From an uncultured Bacteroidota bacterium (lineage in GTDB: Bacteria; Bacteroidota; Bacteroidia; B-17B0; Aurantibacillaceae), in the NCBI GenBank assembly GCA_903893815.1, contig CAITNS010000048.1:31283-95282 (forward strand): 64,000 nucleotides of DNA. The letters run 5' to 3'. The notes below the pieces were generated by a model. The model did no database searches. It worked only from the letters and a program-made list of their open reading frames with translations, and was not told the origin of the DNA. Shown piece after piece: positions 27,738 through 37,404 of this stretch. Made by a program: the position numbers and the translations under genes. Every line of letters begins with the position of its first letter. Positions within the stretch are counted from its first letter, which is position 1.

Positions 27738-30458
27738 TTATTTAACTAATACTTTAGAAAAAATGTTTGTCATAATTTCTTCGTTCTCTGCCGCATGACG
27801 TTTTGCATAACCCGTTGCTGGACTTGCTGCTTCATGTCTGCCAATATATTTTAAATTCAATGAACGTAAGTTTTTATCTACAAAGCGCCAAGGCCCCATG
27901 TTTTCAGGCTCTTCCTGAATAAATAAGTATTCTTTTGCATTGCTATATTTTTTCAAAATGGCATCTACTTGTTTTTGAGGGAAAGGATATAACTGCTCTA
28001 AACGAATAAATGTGATATCATTTACGCCTTCTTTTTCTCTACGTTCAATTAAATCATAATATATTTTTCCTGAACAGAATGCGACGCGTGTTACATTTTT
28101 TGCATCAATCGTATCATCTAATACTTCTTCAAATTTAGCTTTAGTAAAATCTGTTAACTTACTTACACAAGTTGGGTAACGCAATAATTTTTTAGGAGTA
28201 AAGCATACCAATGGTTTACGGAAATCACGTTTTAACTGACGACGTAATACATGGAATTGTTGTGCTGGTGTTGTAGCATTTACAATTTGCATATTGTTTT
28301 CAGCACAAGCTTGTAAAAAACGTTCCATACGAGCAGATGAATGCTCTGGACCTTGTCCTTCATAACCATGAGGCAATAATACAACTAATCCATTCATACG
28401 GCGCCATTTGTATTCTGCTGAGGTTAAATATTGGTCAACAATAATTTGTGCTCCGTTGAAGAAATCTCCAAACTGTGCTTCCCAAATAGTTAAGGTGTTT
28501 GGCGCTGCAAATGCATAACCATATTCAAAACCTAAAACACCATACTCACTTAATAAAGAGTTATAGATTTCTAATTTTACTTTAGCATCAATATTATTTA
28601 ATGGCGTATATTCTTCTTCGCTATCTTCTAACTTCACAATAGCATGGCGGTGAGAGAAAGTACCACGCTCTACATCTTGGCCGCTAAAACGAACAGGAAA
28701 GCCTTCCCTCATTAAACTACCGTAAGCTAACAGTTCGCCCATTGCCCAATCATAATTATCATTGGTAATCATAGCTTTTCTATCTTCAAATAATTTTTGA
28801 ATTTTATTGAAGAATTTTTTGTCTTTTGGTAACTCTGTTGATTTTTTAGCAATCTCTAAAAATAATTTTTCATCAATGGCTGTTTTTGGAGATTCATCAA
28901 AATCGCTTGCTGTAGCCATTTTTACACCTTTCCAATTTCCTTCTAAGAAAGACGTAATTTTTGATTTCTCAGTCTTTTTAGCTTCATCTAAGTTAGAATC
29001 TAATTCGGCTTTAAAGGCAGTTTCAATTTCTTTTGCTTCAGTTGCTAACTCCGAATTTTCTGATTTTAGTTTTTCAACATAAATATCTTTTGGATTGGCA
29101 TGAGCTGCAATTGCTTTATATAATTGCGGCTGAGTAAAGCGAGGTTCATCACCTTCGTTGTGACCATATTTGCGGTAACATAACACATCTATAAACACAT
29201 CTTTATGAAATGTTTGACGGAATTCCATTGCTAGTTTTGAAATGAAACATAGTGCTTCCACATCATCTCCATTTACGTGAAATACCGGACTCAATACTAC
29301 TTTTGCAACATCTGTACAATAAGTAGAAGAACGCGCATCCATATAATTGGTTGTAAATCCAATTTGATTATTAATCACAAAATGAACAGTTCCACCAGTT
29401 TTGTAACCATCTAACTGACTCATTTGCACTAATTCATACACTAAACCTTGTCCAGCAACTGCAGCGTCACCATGTAAACTAATAGCACACGCTTTTGTAT
29501 TATCCCCATTATGGCGACTATCAATTTTTGAACGAATAATTCCTTGAACAACCGCAGCAGAAGTTTCTAAATGCGATGGATTAGGCGTTAAACTGATATG
29601 TACATTTTTTCCTTCATCACTTAATTGATCAGATGAATAACCCATGTGGTATTTCACGTCACCATCAAATAAAGAATCTTCACTTGGTCTGCCTTCAAAC
29701 TCAGTAAATACATCTTTATAAGTTTTATTCATGATGTTGGTTAACACATTTAAACGACCACGGTGAGCCATTCCAATCACATAATCTTGAATACCTAAAT
29801 TTGCACCGTGCTCCATTAATGCATTGATAGCTGGAATCACAGCTTCACCACCTTCTAATGAAAAACGTTTTTGACCAACGAATTTTGTATGTAAATAGTT
29901 TTCGAAAACAACCGCTTGCGTTAATTTTTTAAGAATCACCTTTTTCTCATCTTTAGTAAATGAAGGAGTATTCTTGTTTTTCTCCATGCGTTCTTGTAAC
30001 CACTTCAGTACTTTTGGTTCACGCATGTATAAATATTCAACACCAATACTTTGGCAGTAAGTGCATTCTAAATGAGCTACTATATCTTTTAATTTGGCAG
30101 CGCCAATGCCAATTTCGTTACCAGCTTGAAAAACAGTTTCTAAATCTTTATCAGACAAGCCAAAATTTTCGAGCGCTAATGTTGGCTCGTAGTTGCGACG
30201 TTGACGAACAGGGTTTGTTTTAGTAAATAAATGCCCACGTTGACGATAACCAGTAATTAAGCTGATTACTTTAAATTCTTTGGTTACATTTTCGGGAATT
30301 GTGCCACCATCTGTATCATAAGAAGTACGGCCAAATTCGAAACCTTTAAAGAAATCACGCCATGATGAGTCAACAGAATTAGGGTCTTGGGAATACTGCA
30401 AAAATAAACTCTCAATAGCGTTTACATCGCTTGTGCCAACATAGGAAAATTTGTCCAT
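27738..30458 (-). CDS. odhA: 2-oxoglutarate dehydrogenase E1 component
   Basis: 906 residues, normal for the homodimeric ThDP-dependent E1. It decarboxylates 2-oxoglutarate and succinylates the E2 lipoyl arm. The N-terminus has F-L-Q-Y-S-Q-D-P-N-S-V-D-x-S-W, matching the helical E2-contact segment. Active-site motifs: G-M-A-H-R-G-R-L-N-V-L, L-H-G-D-A-A-V-A-G-Q-G, R-K-Y-G-H-N-E-G-D-E-P and S-G-Q-D-V-E-R-G-T-F-S-H-R-H. It pairs with odhB directly downstream. Confidence 0.96.
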   Translation of the reverse strand: MDKFSYVGTSDVNAIESLFLQYSQDPNSVDSSWRDFFKGFEFGRTSYDTDGGTIPENVTKEFKVISLITGYRQRGHLFTKTNPVRQRRNYEPTLALENFGLSDKDLETVFQAGNEIGIGAAKLKDIVAHLECTYCQSIGVEYLYMREPKVLKWLQERMEKNKNTPSFTKDEKKVILKKLTQAVVFENYLHTKFVGQKRFSLEGGEAVIPAINALMEHGANLGIQDYVIGMAHRGRLNVLTNIMNKTYKDVFTEFEGRPSEDSLFDGDVKYHMGYSSDQLSDEGKNVHISLTPNPSHLETSAAVVQGIIRSKIDSRHNGDNTKACAISLHGDAAVAGQGLVYELVQMSQLDGYKTGGTVHFVINNQIGFTTNYMDARSSTYCTDVAKVVLSPVFHVNGDDVEALCFISKLAMEFRQTFHKDVFIDVLCYRKYGHNEGDEPRFTQPQLYKAIAAHANPKDIYVEKLKSENSELATEAKEIETAFKAELDSNLDEAKKTEKSKITSFLEGNWKGVKMATASDFDESPKTAIDEKLFLEIAKKSTELPKDKKFFNKIQKLFEDRKAMITNDNYDWAMGELLAYGSLMREGFPVRFSGQDVERGTFSHRHAIVKLEDSEEEYTPLNNIDAKVKLEIYNSLLSEYGVLGFEYGYAFAAPNTLTIWEAQFGDFFNGAQIIVDQYLTSAEYKWRRMNGLVVLLPHGYEGQGPEHSSARMERFLQACAENNMQIVNATTPAQQFHVLRRQLKRDFRKPLVCFTPKKLLRYPTCVSKLTDFTKAKFEEVLDDTIDAKNVTRVAFCSGKIYYDLIERREKEGVNDITFIRLEQLYPFPQKQVDAILKKYSNAKEYLFIQEEPENMGPWRFVDKNLRSLNLKYIGRHEAASPATGYAKRHAAENEEIMTNIFSKVLVK

Positions 30459-30524
30459 TATAATTTTCGTTAAAAAACAGGCTAATTTAAGGAATTTAAT
30501 GGAAATTTAGCTTACTTTTATACT

Positions 30525-30911
30525 GTGAAACACATATTATTTTTAATATTCGTTTTTTATCAATTATCGGCTTTGTTTTCGCAAGAAAATCAAACGCAAA
30601 CGCTTTTAAAAGTAAAGGCATTACAGGAAAAAAAAGCCGAATATCATAAGCGAACAAATGGCGAAAGCGAAGGTTATAGAGTGAAAATTCACTTTAGTGC
30701 CGATAAAACCAAAGCTAGAGAAGTTCAAGCAAAATTTGCAGCAAAATATAACGATGTTAATTCATACGAAGAGTATCAACAACCAAATTTCGTGATTAAT
30801 GTTGGAGATTTTAAAACCAAATTAGAAGCATATGAATTGCTTAAAAAGATTAAAGAAGATTACCCTTATGCTTTTATCGTAAAAAGTAAGGTTCGACCCA
30901 CTAAATTATAG
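30525..30911 (+). CDS. Secreted SPOR-domain protein
   Basis: 128 residues. A signal peptide (1-18, ending A-L-F-S) precedes a short charged linker and a SPOR domain (about 50-128: Y-R-V-K-I-H-F-S, F-V-I-N-V-G-D-F-K-T-K-L-E-A-Y-E-L-L-K-K-I). SPOR domains bind denuded peptidoglycan, mostly at the division site. No other domain is present. It diverges from odhA (66-base gap). Confidence 0.88.
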   Translation: MKHILFLIFVFYQLSALFSQENQTQTLLKVKALQEKKAEYHKRTNGESEGYRVKIHFSADKTKAREVQAKFAAKYNDVNSYEEYQQPNFVINVGDFKTKLEAYELLKKIKEDYPYAFIVKSKVRPTKL

Positions 30912-31020
30912 GTTTTAGACAGAAGATCCTCTCTGTTTTAAAAAATACATTATTTTTACGCACCTAAACTAAAATAACGGAATAGCTATGTCTATTTCGC
31001 AAGACAACTAAATTTTATTT

Positions 31021-32214
31021 ATGAAAACAATCGACAGTTTAAATTTTGAAAACAAACGCGCTTTAATTCGTGTAGATTTTAATGTACCATTAAATGATGC
31101 TTTTGAAGTAACAGATGATACTCGTATTAGAGCAGCGGCCCCTACCATTAAACAAATTTTGGAAAAAGGAGGCAGTGTTATTTTAATGTCCCATTTAGGT
31201 CGCCCAAAAGAAGGACCAACTAATAAATATTCATTAAAACATATTGTTAGTACCGTTAGTAAATTAACTGGAGCAGAGGTTATGTTTGCAGATGATTGCG
31301 TTGGTGCAGATGCTTTTGCAAAATCGGCGGCCTTAAAGCCAGGGCAAGTGTTATTATTAGAAAATTTGCGTTTTTATAAAGAAGAAGAAAAAGGCGATGT
31401 TGCTTTTGCTGAAAAATTAAGTAAGCAAGGAGATATTTATGTAAACGACGCTTTTGGAACCGCTCACCGTGCGCATGCATCAACGGCAGTGATTGCACAG
31501 TTTTTTGCAGCAGATGCTAAATGCTTTGGTTATGTGATGGCAGGTGAAGTGGCGAGTATTGATAAAGTAATTAACGGGGCAGAAGAACCATTTACGGCTA
31601 TTGTTGGCGGCGCTAAAGTGAGTGATAAAATTTTAATAATCGAGCAATTAATGAACAAAGCCAACAATATTTTAATTGGTGGTGGCATGGCTTTTACCTT
31701 TGTAAAAGCGATGGGTGGAACGATTGGTAAGTCGTTATGCGAAGACGATAAATTAGAGTTAGCAAAAGAGTTATTAGTAAAAGCAAAAGCAAGAGGGGTG
31801 AATTTATATATTCCTACAGATGCTGTGATTGCCGATAATTTCGCTAATGACGCTAACATCAAAGAAAGCAATATAAATTCTATTCCTGATGGTTGGATGG
31901 GATTAGACATAAGTGGCGAAACTGTTAAAACCTATAGCGATGTGATTAAAAACTCTAAAACCATTTTATGGAATGGACCAATGGGGGTTTTTGAAATGAG
32001 CAGCTTTGAAAATGGAACCAAGCAAGTGGCATTAGCTATTGCCGAAGCAACAAAAAACGGCGCTTTTTCTTTAATAGGTGGCGGAGATAGTGTAGCTGCA
32101 ATCAACAAATACCATCTAGCAGAGCAGGTGAGCTATGTGAGTACTGGTGGAGGAGCCTTGTTAGAGTACATTGAGCAAGGTAGTTTACCAGGGGTAAGAG
32201 CAGTAGAAGCTTAA
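31021..32214 (+). CDS. pgk: Phosphoglycerate kinase
   Basis: 397 residues. Catalyses 1,3-bisphosphoglycerate + ADP to 3-phosphoglycerate + ATP in glycolysis. Visible motifs: [11 protein letters not shown] (substrate Asp/Asn/Arg), [16 protein letters not shown] and the nucleotide loop I-G-G-G-D-S-V-A-A. No unusual features. It is followed after 97 bases by the transaldolase-CBS gene, which has its own promoter. Confidence 0.96.
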   Translation: MKTIDSLNFENKRALIRVDFNVPLNDAFEVTDDTRIRAAAPTIKQILEKGGSVILMSHLGRPKEGPTNKYSLKHIVSTVSKLTGAEVMFADDCVGADAFAKSAALKPGQVLLLENLRFYKEEEKGDVAFAEKLSKQGDIYVNDAFGTAHRAHASTAVIAQFFAADAKCFGYVMAGEVASIDKVINGAEEPFTAIVGGAKVSDKILIIEQLMNKANNILIGGGMAFTFVKAMGGTIGKSLCEDDKLELAKELLVKAKARGVNLYIPTDAVIADNFANDANIKESNINSIPDGWMGLDISGETVKTYSDVIKNSKTILWNGPMGVFEMSSFENGTKQVALAIAEATKNGAFSLIGGGDSVAAINKYHLAEQVSYVSTGGGALLEYIEQGSLPGVRAVEA

Positions 32215-32254
32215 AAAACGCTTTAATCACACAATTAGCCGTTAATAAAATTAA

Positions 32255-32285
32255 TTGGGCTTTAAGCTCTTAACACTTATATTTG
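32255..32285 (+). promoter_or_regulatory. Bacteroidota-type promoter of the transaldolase-CBS gene
   Basis: A -33-like TTG (32255-32257) and a -7 element TATATTTG (32278-32285), matching TAnnTTTG, are separated by 20 bases. The -7 box lies 26 bases before the ATG. This agrees with the primary sigma consensus known in Bacteroides and Flavobacterium. Confidence 0.55.
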
Positions 32286-32311
32286 AACATTACATAAATT
32301 AAAAAACAAAC

Positions 32312-33322
32312 ATGGAATTATACTTAGATTCAGCAAACCTTAAAGAAATTGAAGAAGGTTTTAAATTAGGATTCTTAAATGGTCTTACAACTACTCCTAC
32401 CTTCATGCAAAAAGAAGGGATTACAGATATTGATGGCACTATTGTAAAGTTAAGCAAAATTGTTCCTGTACTTCAAATTGAAGCTTTAGGAAACAGCGCA
32501 GAAGAAGTTTTAGCAGAAGCTGAGCGTCAGTTAGCATTAGGCTTAGACCCAAAGAAAACTGTATTTAAAATTCCTGTATCATTAGAAGGCGTTCGCGCTT
32601 GTAAAATGTTACGCGATAAGGGTTATTTAGTAAATGTACATTTAGTGTATACGTTACAACAAGCTTATATGGCTATGCAAGCTGGTGCAACGTATGTTTG
32701 CCCATTAGTTGGTCGTTTACAAGATCAAGGACATGATGCTTTAGCTTTAGTTGAGCAATGTGTAAACGCAGTAGATTTATATGATTATGATACTAAAATC
32801 ATGTTCTCATCTGTTCGTAATGCTGAGCACGTGCGTAATGCAATTAACTTAGGGGTTCACACAATTACTGTTCCACTAAAAATCATCAAACAATTAACGG
32901 AGAATAACTTCACAACTTTAGGTACGGATCAGTTTATTCAAGATACGCGTTTAATGATGGTGAAAGTGAAAGAAGCGATTAAAGCTACTAACCCTTTAGT
33001 TTCTGAAAACACTTCTGTTACAGATGCTATTGTTAAAATGACAGAATATGGTTTTGGTGCAGTAACTGTAACTAAAGCAGATGGCAGCATTAAAGGTGTA
33101 TTTACAGATGGTAGCTTACGTAAATTAATCGGAGAAAAAGGAAGAGATATTTTATCTAAAAACTTATCTGATTTAGAATACCGCGAACCAATTACGATTG
33201 AAGGTGGTGTATTATTAAATGATGCTTCGGTATTATTCAAAAAAACAAATGTAGATACGATTGTTGTAACAGAAGGTGGGAAACCAGTTGGAATGTTAGA
33301 CATTCAGGATATGAAAGGGTAA
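32312..33322 (+). CDS. Transaldolase-like protein fused to a CBS-domain pair
   Basis: 336 residues. Residues 1-220 resemble the small transaldolase/fructose-6-phosphate aldolase family: L-D-S-A-N at the start, T-T-T-P-T, the Schiff-base lysine K86 in V-F-K-I-P-V-S-L-E-G, and G-A-T-Y-V-C-P-L-V-G-R. A position usually Thr (N-x-T-L-x-F-S) is His110 here (N-V-H-L-V-Y-T). Residues 222-336 are two CBS motifs: M-T-E-Y-G-F-G-A-V-T-V, V-F-T-D-G-S-L-R-K-L and K-P-V-G-M-L-D-I-Q-D-M, strongly like those of the arabinose-5-phosphate isomerase KdsD. CBS pairs bind nucleotides or sugar ligands, so allosteric control is likely (inference). The substrate is unknown. Confidence 0.87.
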   Translation: MELYLDSANLKEIEEGFKLGFLNGLTTTPTFMQKEGITDIDGTIVKLSKIVPVLQIEALGNSAEEVLAEAERQLALGLDPKKTVFKIPVSLEGVRACKMLRDKGYLVNVHLVYTLQQAYMAMQAGATYVCPLVGRLQDQGHDALALVEQCVNAVDLYDYDTKIMFSSVRNAEHVRNAINLGVHTITVPLKIIKQLTENNFTTLGTDQFIQDTRLMMVKVKEAIKATNPLVSENTSVTDAIVKMTEYGFGAVTVTKADGSIKGVFTDGSLRKLIGEKGRDILSKNLSDLEYREPITIEGGVLLNDASVLFKKTNVDTIVVTEGGKPVGMLDIQDMKG

Positions 33323-33355
33323 AAACTAAGAAGTTAGATTTACGAAGTACGAATT

Positions 33356-33388
33356 AAAAGCGTTGCCATTTTGGTAGCGCTTTTTTTG
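33356..33388 (+). terminator. Terminator after the transaldolase-CBS gene
   Basis: Stem AAAAGCGTTGCCA with TGGTAGCGCTTTT (two G-T pairs) and a T run. It makes readthrough into the KdsC-like gene unlikely. Confidence 0.75.
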
Positions 33389-33400
33389 TTTTAAAGAATA

Positions 33401-33491
33401 GAACGCAGATGCCACAGATTATTTATGATTGTTTTTCTTCTCGTTCAAAGAAATCCTATTTTATCATAACCATCATAAAAATCAGCGTTCC
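33401..33491. repeat. REP-like palindromic intergenic element (copy 1)
   Basis: Left end GAACGCAGATGCCACAGATT; right end ATCAGCGTTCC, whose complement begins GGAACGCTGAT. The ends are imperfect inverted copies of one another. A related element lies at 39940-40058. Similar GAACGCnGAT palindromes are widespread in Bacteroidota intergenic DNA. Confidence 0.55.
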
Positions 33492-33549
33492 ATTTTTTAT
33501 TTATCTCTAATACTTTAACTATCTTTATTATCTGATAAAACAAAACACC

Positions 33550-34257
33550 ATGTCACACCTCACACAAGTATTTACTGAAATAGGCGGAGAGTTTATTATA
33601 CCCGAAGCAAGTTTAATTGAAAAAATAAAACACATTAAAGCGTTTGTATTTGATTGGGACGGTGTGTTTACAGATGCTGGTAAAGACCACTTATTACAAA
33701 GCCGTTTTAGTGAAGCCGACAGCATGGGAACAAATTTGTTGAGGTTTTCGTATTATTTGAACCATAAAGAATTGCCGATTACAGCTATTATTTCAGGAGA
33801 AAAAAACTCCGCAGCTTTTACTTTTGTGGATAGAGAGCGCTTTCATTCATCATACTCTAAATTTGCTAATAAAATAGATGCGGCCAAACATTTGTGCGAA
33901 ACACACCATATTGAATTGAATCAAATAGCGTATGTGTTTGATGATGTATTAGATTTAGGTTTAGCAGAAGTGTGTGGCTTGCGCATGTTTATTCCACGAA
34001 AATCAAATCCTTTATTTAATGAATTTGTGTTGAAACACCATTTAGCAGATTACACAACGGGTTGCACAAGCGGACAGGGTTCTGTAAGAGAAGTTTGCGA
34101 ATTAATGATTGGCTTAAATGGAAATTATGATTTAGTAATTTCTGAAAGAGCCAATTTTGCTGCAAGTTATAAATCCTATTTAGATTTGAGAAAAGCAACC
34201 ACTCCTATTTATTTTGCAAATCAAGAAGGTGTTGTGACGGAGGTTAAAAATAGTTAG
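33550..34257 (+). CDS. KdsC-like HAD phosphatase
   Basis: 235 residues. HAD motif I is F-D-W-D-G-V-F-T-D (about 35-43; the nucleophile and acid Asp pair in D-x-D), close to the D-V-D-G-V-L-T-D of KDO-8-phosphate phosphatase and N-acylneuraminate-type enzymes. Motif II is I-I-S-G-E (T/S position), and motif III/IV includes Y-V-F-D-D-V-L-D-L-G. The G-Q-G-S-V-R-E-V-C-E-L stretch corresponds to the C-terminal G-x-G-A-V-R-E-x-C motif of KdsC. An about 25-residue N-terminal extension is present. Substrate specificity is not determined. It stands alone after a terminator and a palindromic repeat. Confidence 0.82.
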   Translation: MSHLTQVFTEIGGEFIIPEASLIEKIKHIKAFVFDWDGVFTDAGKDHLLQSRFSEADSMGTNLLRFSYYLNHKELPITAIISGEKNSAAFTFVDRERFHSSYSKFANKIDAAKHLCETHHIELNQIAYVFDDVLDLGLAEVCGLRMFIPRKSNPLFNEFVLKHHLADYTTGCTSGQGSVREVCELMIGLNGNYDLVISERANFAASYKSYLDLRKATTPIYFANQEGVVTEVKNS

Positions 34258-34321
34258 TGGCGTTTAGCGATAAGTTATAAATAAGCTGCGTTGACACAAA
34301 TAATAATGACTTTTATTAGAA

Positions 34322-34807
34322 ATGAGAAAACATAGAGGACTAAAACGTTATTATAAAAATCTTAAGACGCAAATCGATCTAGACAAGTCAACTGGACTTA
34401 ACTTTACCGATCCAGACAAATCTTGGTTCGACCTATGGCATGTCCATTTTGACAATTATGGTTATGGCAACAAAAGTTTTAAAAAACGTGAGCCTCATCT
34501 TGACAAATTGTTTCGTCATTTCGACATCTTAACTAACAAAGCAAAAATTTTAAATCGCGAATACCAAATTTGGATAACTATACTTGATTTTGAAAGTTAT
34601 GACGATGCTCTGTTCCTGCACACAGCAAATCCAAATCAAGACAATTTTCCCTACAAAATTTCAGACCTAAGTGAAAAAAGTAATTTTACAAATTCAAAAC
34701 TTGTTGAATATTTAAAAAAGTATCCGACATATAAAATGATGTATGGTGTAGCTGACGAAAACTATTGTGTAATTTATAAAGATAACATTGGCGTCCCATT
34801 GACCTAG
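34322..34807 (+). CDS. Hypothetical protein, 161 residues
   Basis: I do not recognise a family. It is a soluble, aromatic-rich, mixed-charge protein with no signal peptide or membrane helix. A basic start (M-R-K-H-R-G-L-K-R-Y-Y-K-N-L) is followed by D-P-D-K-S-W-F-D-L-W-H-V-H-F-D, and by a regular alpha/beta-like remainder including Y-Q-I-W-I-T-I-L-D-F-E. It begins 64 bases after the KdsC-like gene and may be cotranscribed with it. Coding potential is supported by its length and codon pattern. Confidence 0.65.
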   Translation: MRKHRGLKRYYKNLKTQIDLDKSTGLNFTDPDKSWFDLWHVHFDNYGYGNKSFKKREPHLDKLFRHFDILTNKAKILNREYQIWITILDFESYDDALFLHTANPNQDNFPYKISDLSEKSNFTNSKLVEYLKKYPTYKMMYGVADENYCVIYKDNIGVPLT

Positions 34808-34846
34808 GAATAAAGCATTGTGTCGCTGCCAGACACCTAACATCCC

Positions 34847-36277
34847 CTAAAACTTAACCCACAATTTTTTCGGATTAATTTCCTTCTGTGATTTTAATAG
34901 CTTTATTCCTTCAACAGCTTTAGCTTTATTTTCTGCAATCAGAATAACAACGGCACGTTTGTTTTTATCTAAGAAACTCACTAGCATGTTTTTTTGCGCA
35001 GGAAGATTCACTAAGTTTTTAAACATCAATTTAAGCTTTGCTACATTTTGTAATTGATTTTTATGAATAATAATCACTTGCGTTTCTTTGGAGTTTTTGA
35101 TATTATCTATCGAAACTTTATCCATCATAGGAATAGAGGTATTGCTGCTGTATATCCTAAATGTTTGATGCAACGTGGTTTGTAGCTCATCTATTTCTTT
35201 AGTCACATCATCTTCAAAATACAAATCCGACGTCATAAGTAAAGGCTCAAAATCGTACTGAGCATTAGGGAATGTTTGTTTAAATAAATCAATGACTTTT
35301 AAAATAAAAGCTTTGTCCATTTGTTTTTTACTGTCAACATACTCTTCTACTAATGGAAAAATGGCTTTTGCATAGGAGTTAATATAAGAGTCGTTATACC
35401 ATTCTGCCGAATCTATTTCGCCGGCTAATTCTTTATAAGCATACCCATTTCCTAAGGCGGTTGCCAAAGCTTCATCTATATAATGATAGGCAAATTTGGT
35501 ATAAGGCGTAATCGTATCCGTAAAAATGCTGTCTAATTGCTGTTGTATTAGTAAAGGTTGTTCTTCAAATAATACATGACTCATTTCATGCATACCAATC
35601 GATAATAAACTAAACACATCTTCTTCGTGCGTTAGTACACCCATCTCTAAACAGTTGGCATGAGGTGTTGCAGTTGTTTGTCCGCTACCACCAATAATAG
35701 GATAAATAGCTAAATTAAATGGCATCGATTTATCCCAACTGCTGCCGTAGAAGGTTTTAAATTTTTCAAACAAGTCGTTTAGTTTTGGACTCAATCCTTT
35801 AAGTTCACGAAGCTTATCATCTACATCCGATTTGTATTTTGTATAGATAAAGCGATCATAAAAAGGTTCTGTTGCTGTTACAACATGTTTTAATTTTAAA
35901 TAATCAACGTTTGGATAAACACCAATTAGTTTATTTAAAAATTCTTCATTGGTATTGGATGAAATAGCCGCTACACATAATAAATCCCAAGTTGAAGTGG
36001 TATGTTTTCGACTGCGCGGATATTGTTCTTTAACGTAATTATAATCTAATTGCATCGATTGATATTCGCTTACTAATTCTTGAAAGACGATATCTTTATT
36101 TAAAAAAGACGTATCGATTTGATGTTTAAATGTAATGGACGCTCCGTGCCCACCTTTGGTAGTTTCTAAAAATTTGATGATAGCAAAAGGTTTACTGAAC
36201 TTAGTTTGTACCAATGGTTGACTAAATGCAAATTGAGTTAAAACAACACCTATAAAAAGAATAATATAAAATCGCAT
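34847..36277 (-). CDS. Putative secreted zinc metallopeptidase (HExxH)
   Basis: 476 residues with a signal peptide (1-19, ending F-A-F-S-Q). A gluzincin-like zinc site is visible: H230-E231-M-S-H234 followed 35 residues later by E269 in I-D-E-A-L-A-T-A-L-G-N-G-Y, a candidate third ligand. The rest has no family name I can recall. A C-terminal part (about 370-476) is alpha/beta without clear motifs. It may be exported to the periplasm or outside. Predicted peptidase activity is inference from these residues. Confidence 0.75.
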   Translation of the reverse strand: MRFYIILFIGVVLTQFAFSQPLVQTKFSKPFAIIKFLETTKGGHGASITFKHQIDTSFLNKDIVFQELVSEYQSMQLDYNYVKEQYPRSRKHTTSTWDLLCVAAISSNTNEEFLNKLIGVYPNVDYLKLKHVVTATEPFYDRFIYTKYKSDVDDKLRELKGLSPKLNDLFEKFKTFYGSSWDKSMPFNLAIYPIIGGSGQTTATPHANCLEMGVLTHEEDVFSLLSIGMHEMSHVLFEEQPLLIQQQLDSIFTDTITPYTKFAYHYIDEALATALGNGYAYKELAGEIDSAEWYNDSYINSYAKAIFPLVEEYVDSKKQMDKAFILKVIDLFKQTFPNAQYDFEPLLMTSDLYFEDDVTKEIDELQTTLHQTFRIYSSNTSIPMMDKVSIDNIKNSKETQVIIIHKNQLQNVAKLKLMFKNLVNLPAQKNMLVSFLDKNKRAVVILIAENKAKAVEGIKLLKSQKEINPKKLWVKF

Positions 36278-36312
36278 ACCTAATCTATTAAAACAAATAT
36301 ACGAGTATGATA

Positions 36313-37398
36313 TTATATGTGAGTATTTTCAATAGTTGATCGATAATACTTTTTTCTAAACCAAAAAGCTAGTTTTACTAAGGCAATTAATGCGGGCACT
36401 TCTACTAAAGGACCAATAACACCAGCAAAGGCTTGTCCGCTATTAATACCAAATACACCAATAGCCACCGCAATCGCTAATTCAAAATTATTTCCAGTAG
36501 CCGTGAATGTTAGAGCTGCATTTGTTGAATAATCTGCGCCTAATTTTTTCGCAATAAAAAAAGTAATCACAAACATCACCGCAAAGTAAATCACTAAAGG
36601 GATAGCAATACGAATCACGTCTAAAGGAATTTGAACGATTAACTCACCTTTTAAACTAAACATGACAATGATTGTAAACAATAAAGCCACTAAAGTGATA
36701 GGAGAAATAAAAGGAATGTATTTTTGCTGATACCATTCTTCACCTTTTAATTTGATTAATGAATATCTGCTTATAATTCCTGCCAAGAAGGGAATGCCTA
36801 AATAAATAAAAACACTTTCCGCTATTTGAGACATGGTGATGGCAATGTCTAATCCTTTCATTCCAAATAAGGCAGGCATTTTAGTTAAGTAGAAATATGA
36901 GTATGCTGAAAAAAGCAATACTTGCATAATACTATTAATACCAACTAAACCAGCAATGTATTCGCGATTGCCATCTGCTAGTTCATTCCAAACAATAACC
37001 ATGGCAATGCACGGAGCAATGCCAATTAAAATTAATCCTGTCATGTATTCGGGATAATCTTTTAAGAAAATGTAGGAAAGAATAAACATAAAAAATGGAG
37101 CAATTACCCATGTAATCACTAATGACATGAGTACTAACTTTATGTTTTTAAATATCTGTGGAATTTTTTCGTATCGTACTTTAGATAAAGGTGGATACAT
37201 CATTAATATCAAACCAATTGCTAATGGGATATTGGTTGTGCCGCTCGACATGGAATTAATGAAGGTGGCAGTAGAAGGAACAAAATAACCAATGGCTACG
37301 CCAATGATCATTGCAGAAAAAATCCACACAGTTAAATAACTATCTAAAAAGCTTAATTTTTTTCTGTTGGCAGCAGGCGCGCAGTTTGTACTCGACAT
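36313..37398 (-). CDS. arsB: ACR3-family arsenite efflux permease
   Basis: 361 residues and about ten membrane helices. The ACR3 hallmark cysteine C130 lies in [17 protein letters not shown], needed for As(III) transport in characterised homologues. It exports arsenite across the inner membrane. It is the last gene of the arsR-DUF6428-arsC-ACR3 operon and lies 6 bases after the reductase stop. Confidence 0.95.
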   Translation of the reverse strand: MSSTNCAPAANRKKLSFLDSYLTVWIFSAMIIGVAIGYFVPSTATFINSMSSGTTNIPLAIGLILMMYPPLSKVRYEKIPQIFKNIKLVLMSLVITWVIAPFFMFILSYIFLKDYPEYMTGLILIGIAPCIAMVIVWNELADGNREYIAGLVGINSIMQVLLFSAYSYFYLTKMPALFGMKGLDIAITMSQIAESVFIYLGIPFLAGIISRYSLIKLKGEEWYQQKYIPFISPITLVALLFTIIVMFSLKGELIVQIPLDVIRIAIPLVIYFAVMFVITFFIAKKLGADYSTNAALTFTATGNNFELAIAVAIGVFGINSGQAFAGVIGPLVEVPALIALVKLAFWFRKKYYRSTIENTHI

Positions 37399-37404
37399 AT
37401 AATT

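Noticed and set aside
31530..31910. 126-codon frame antisense to pgk
   Set aside because: Shadow of a strongly conserved gene; no independent coding evidence.
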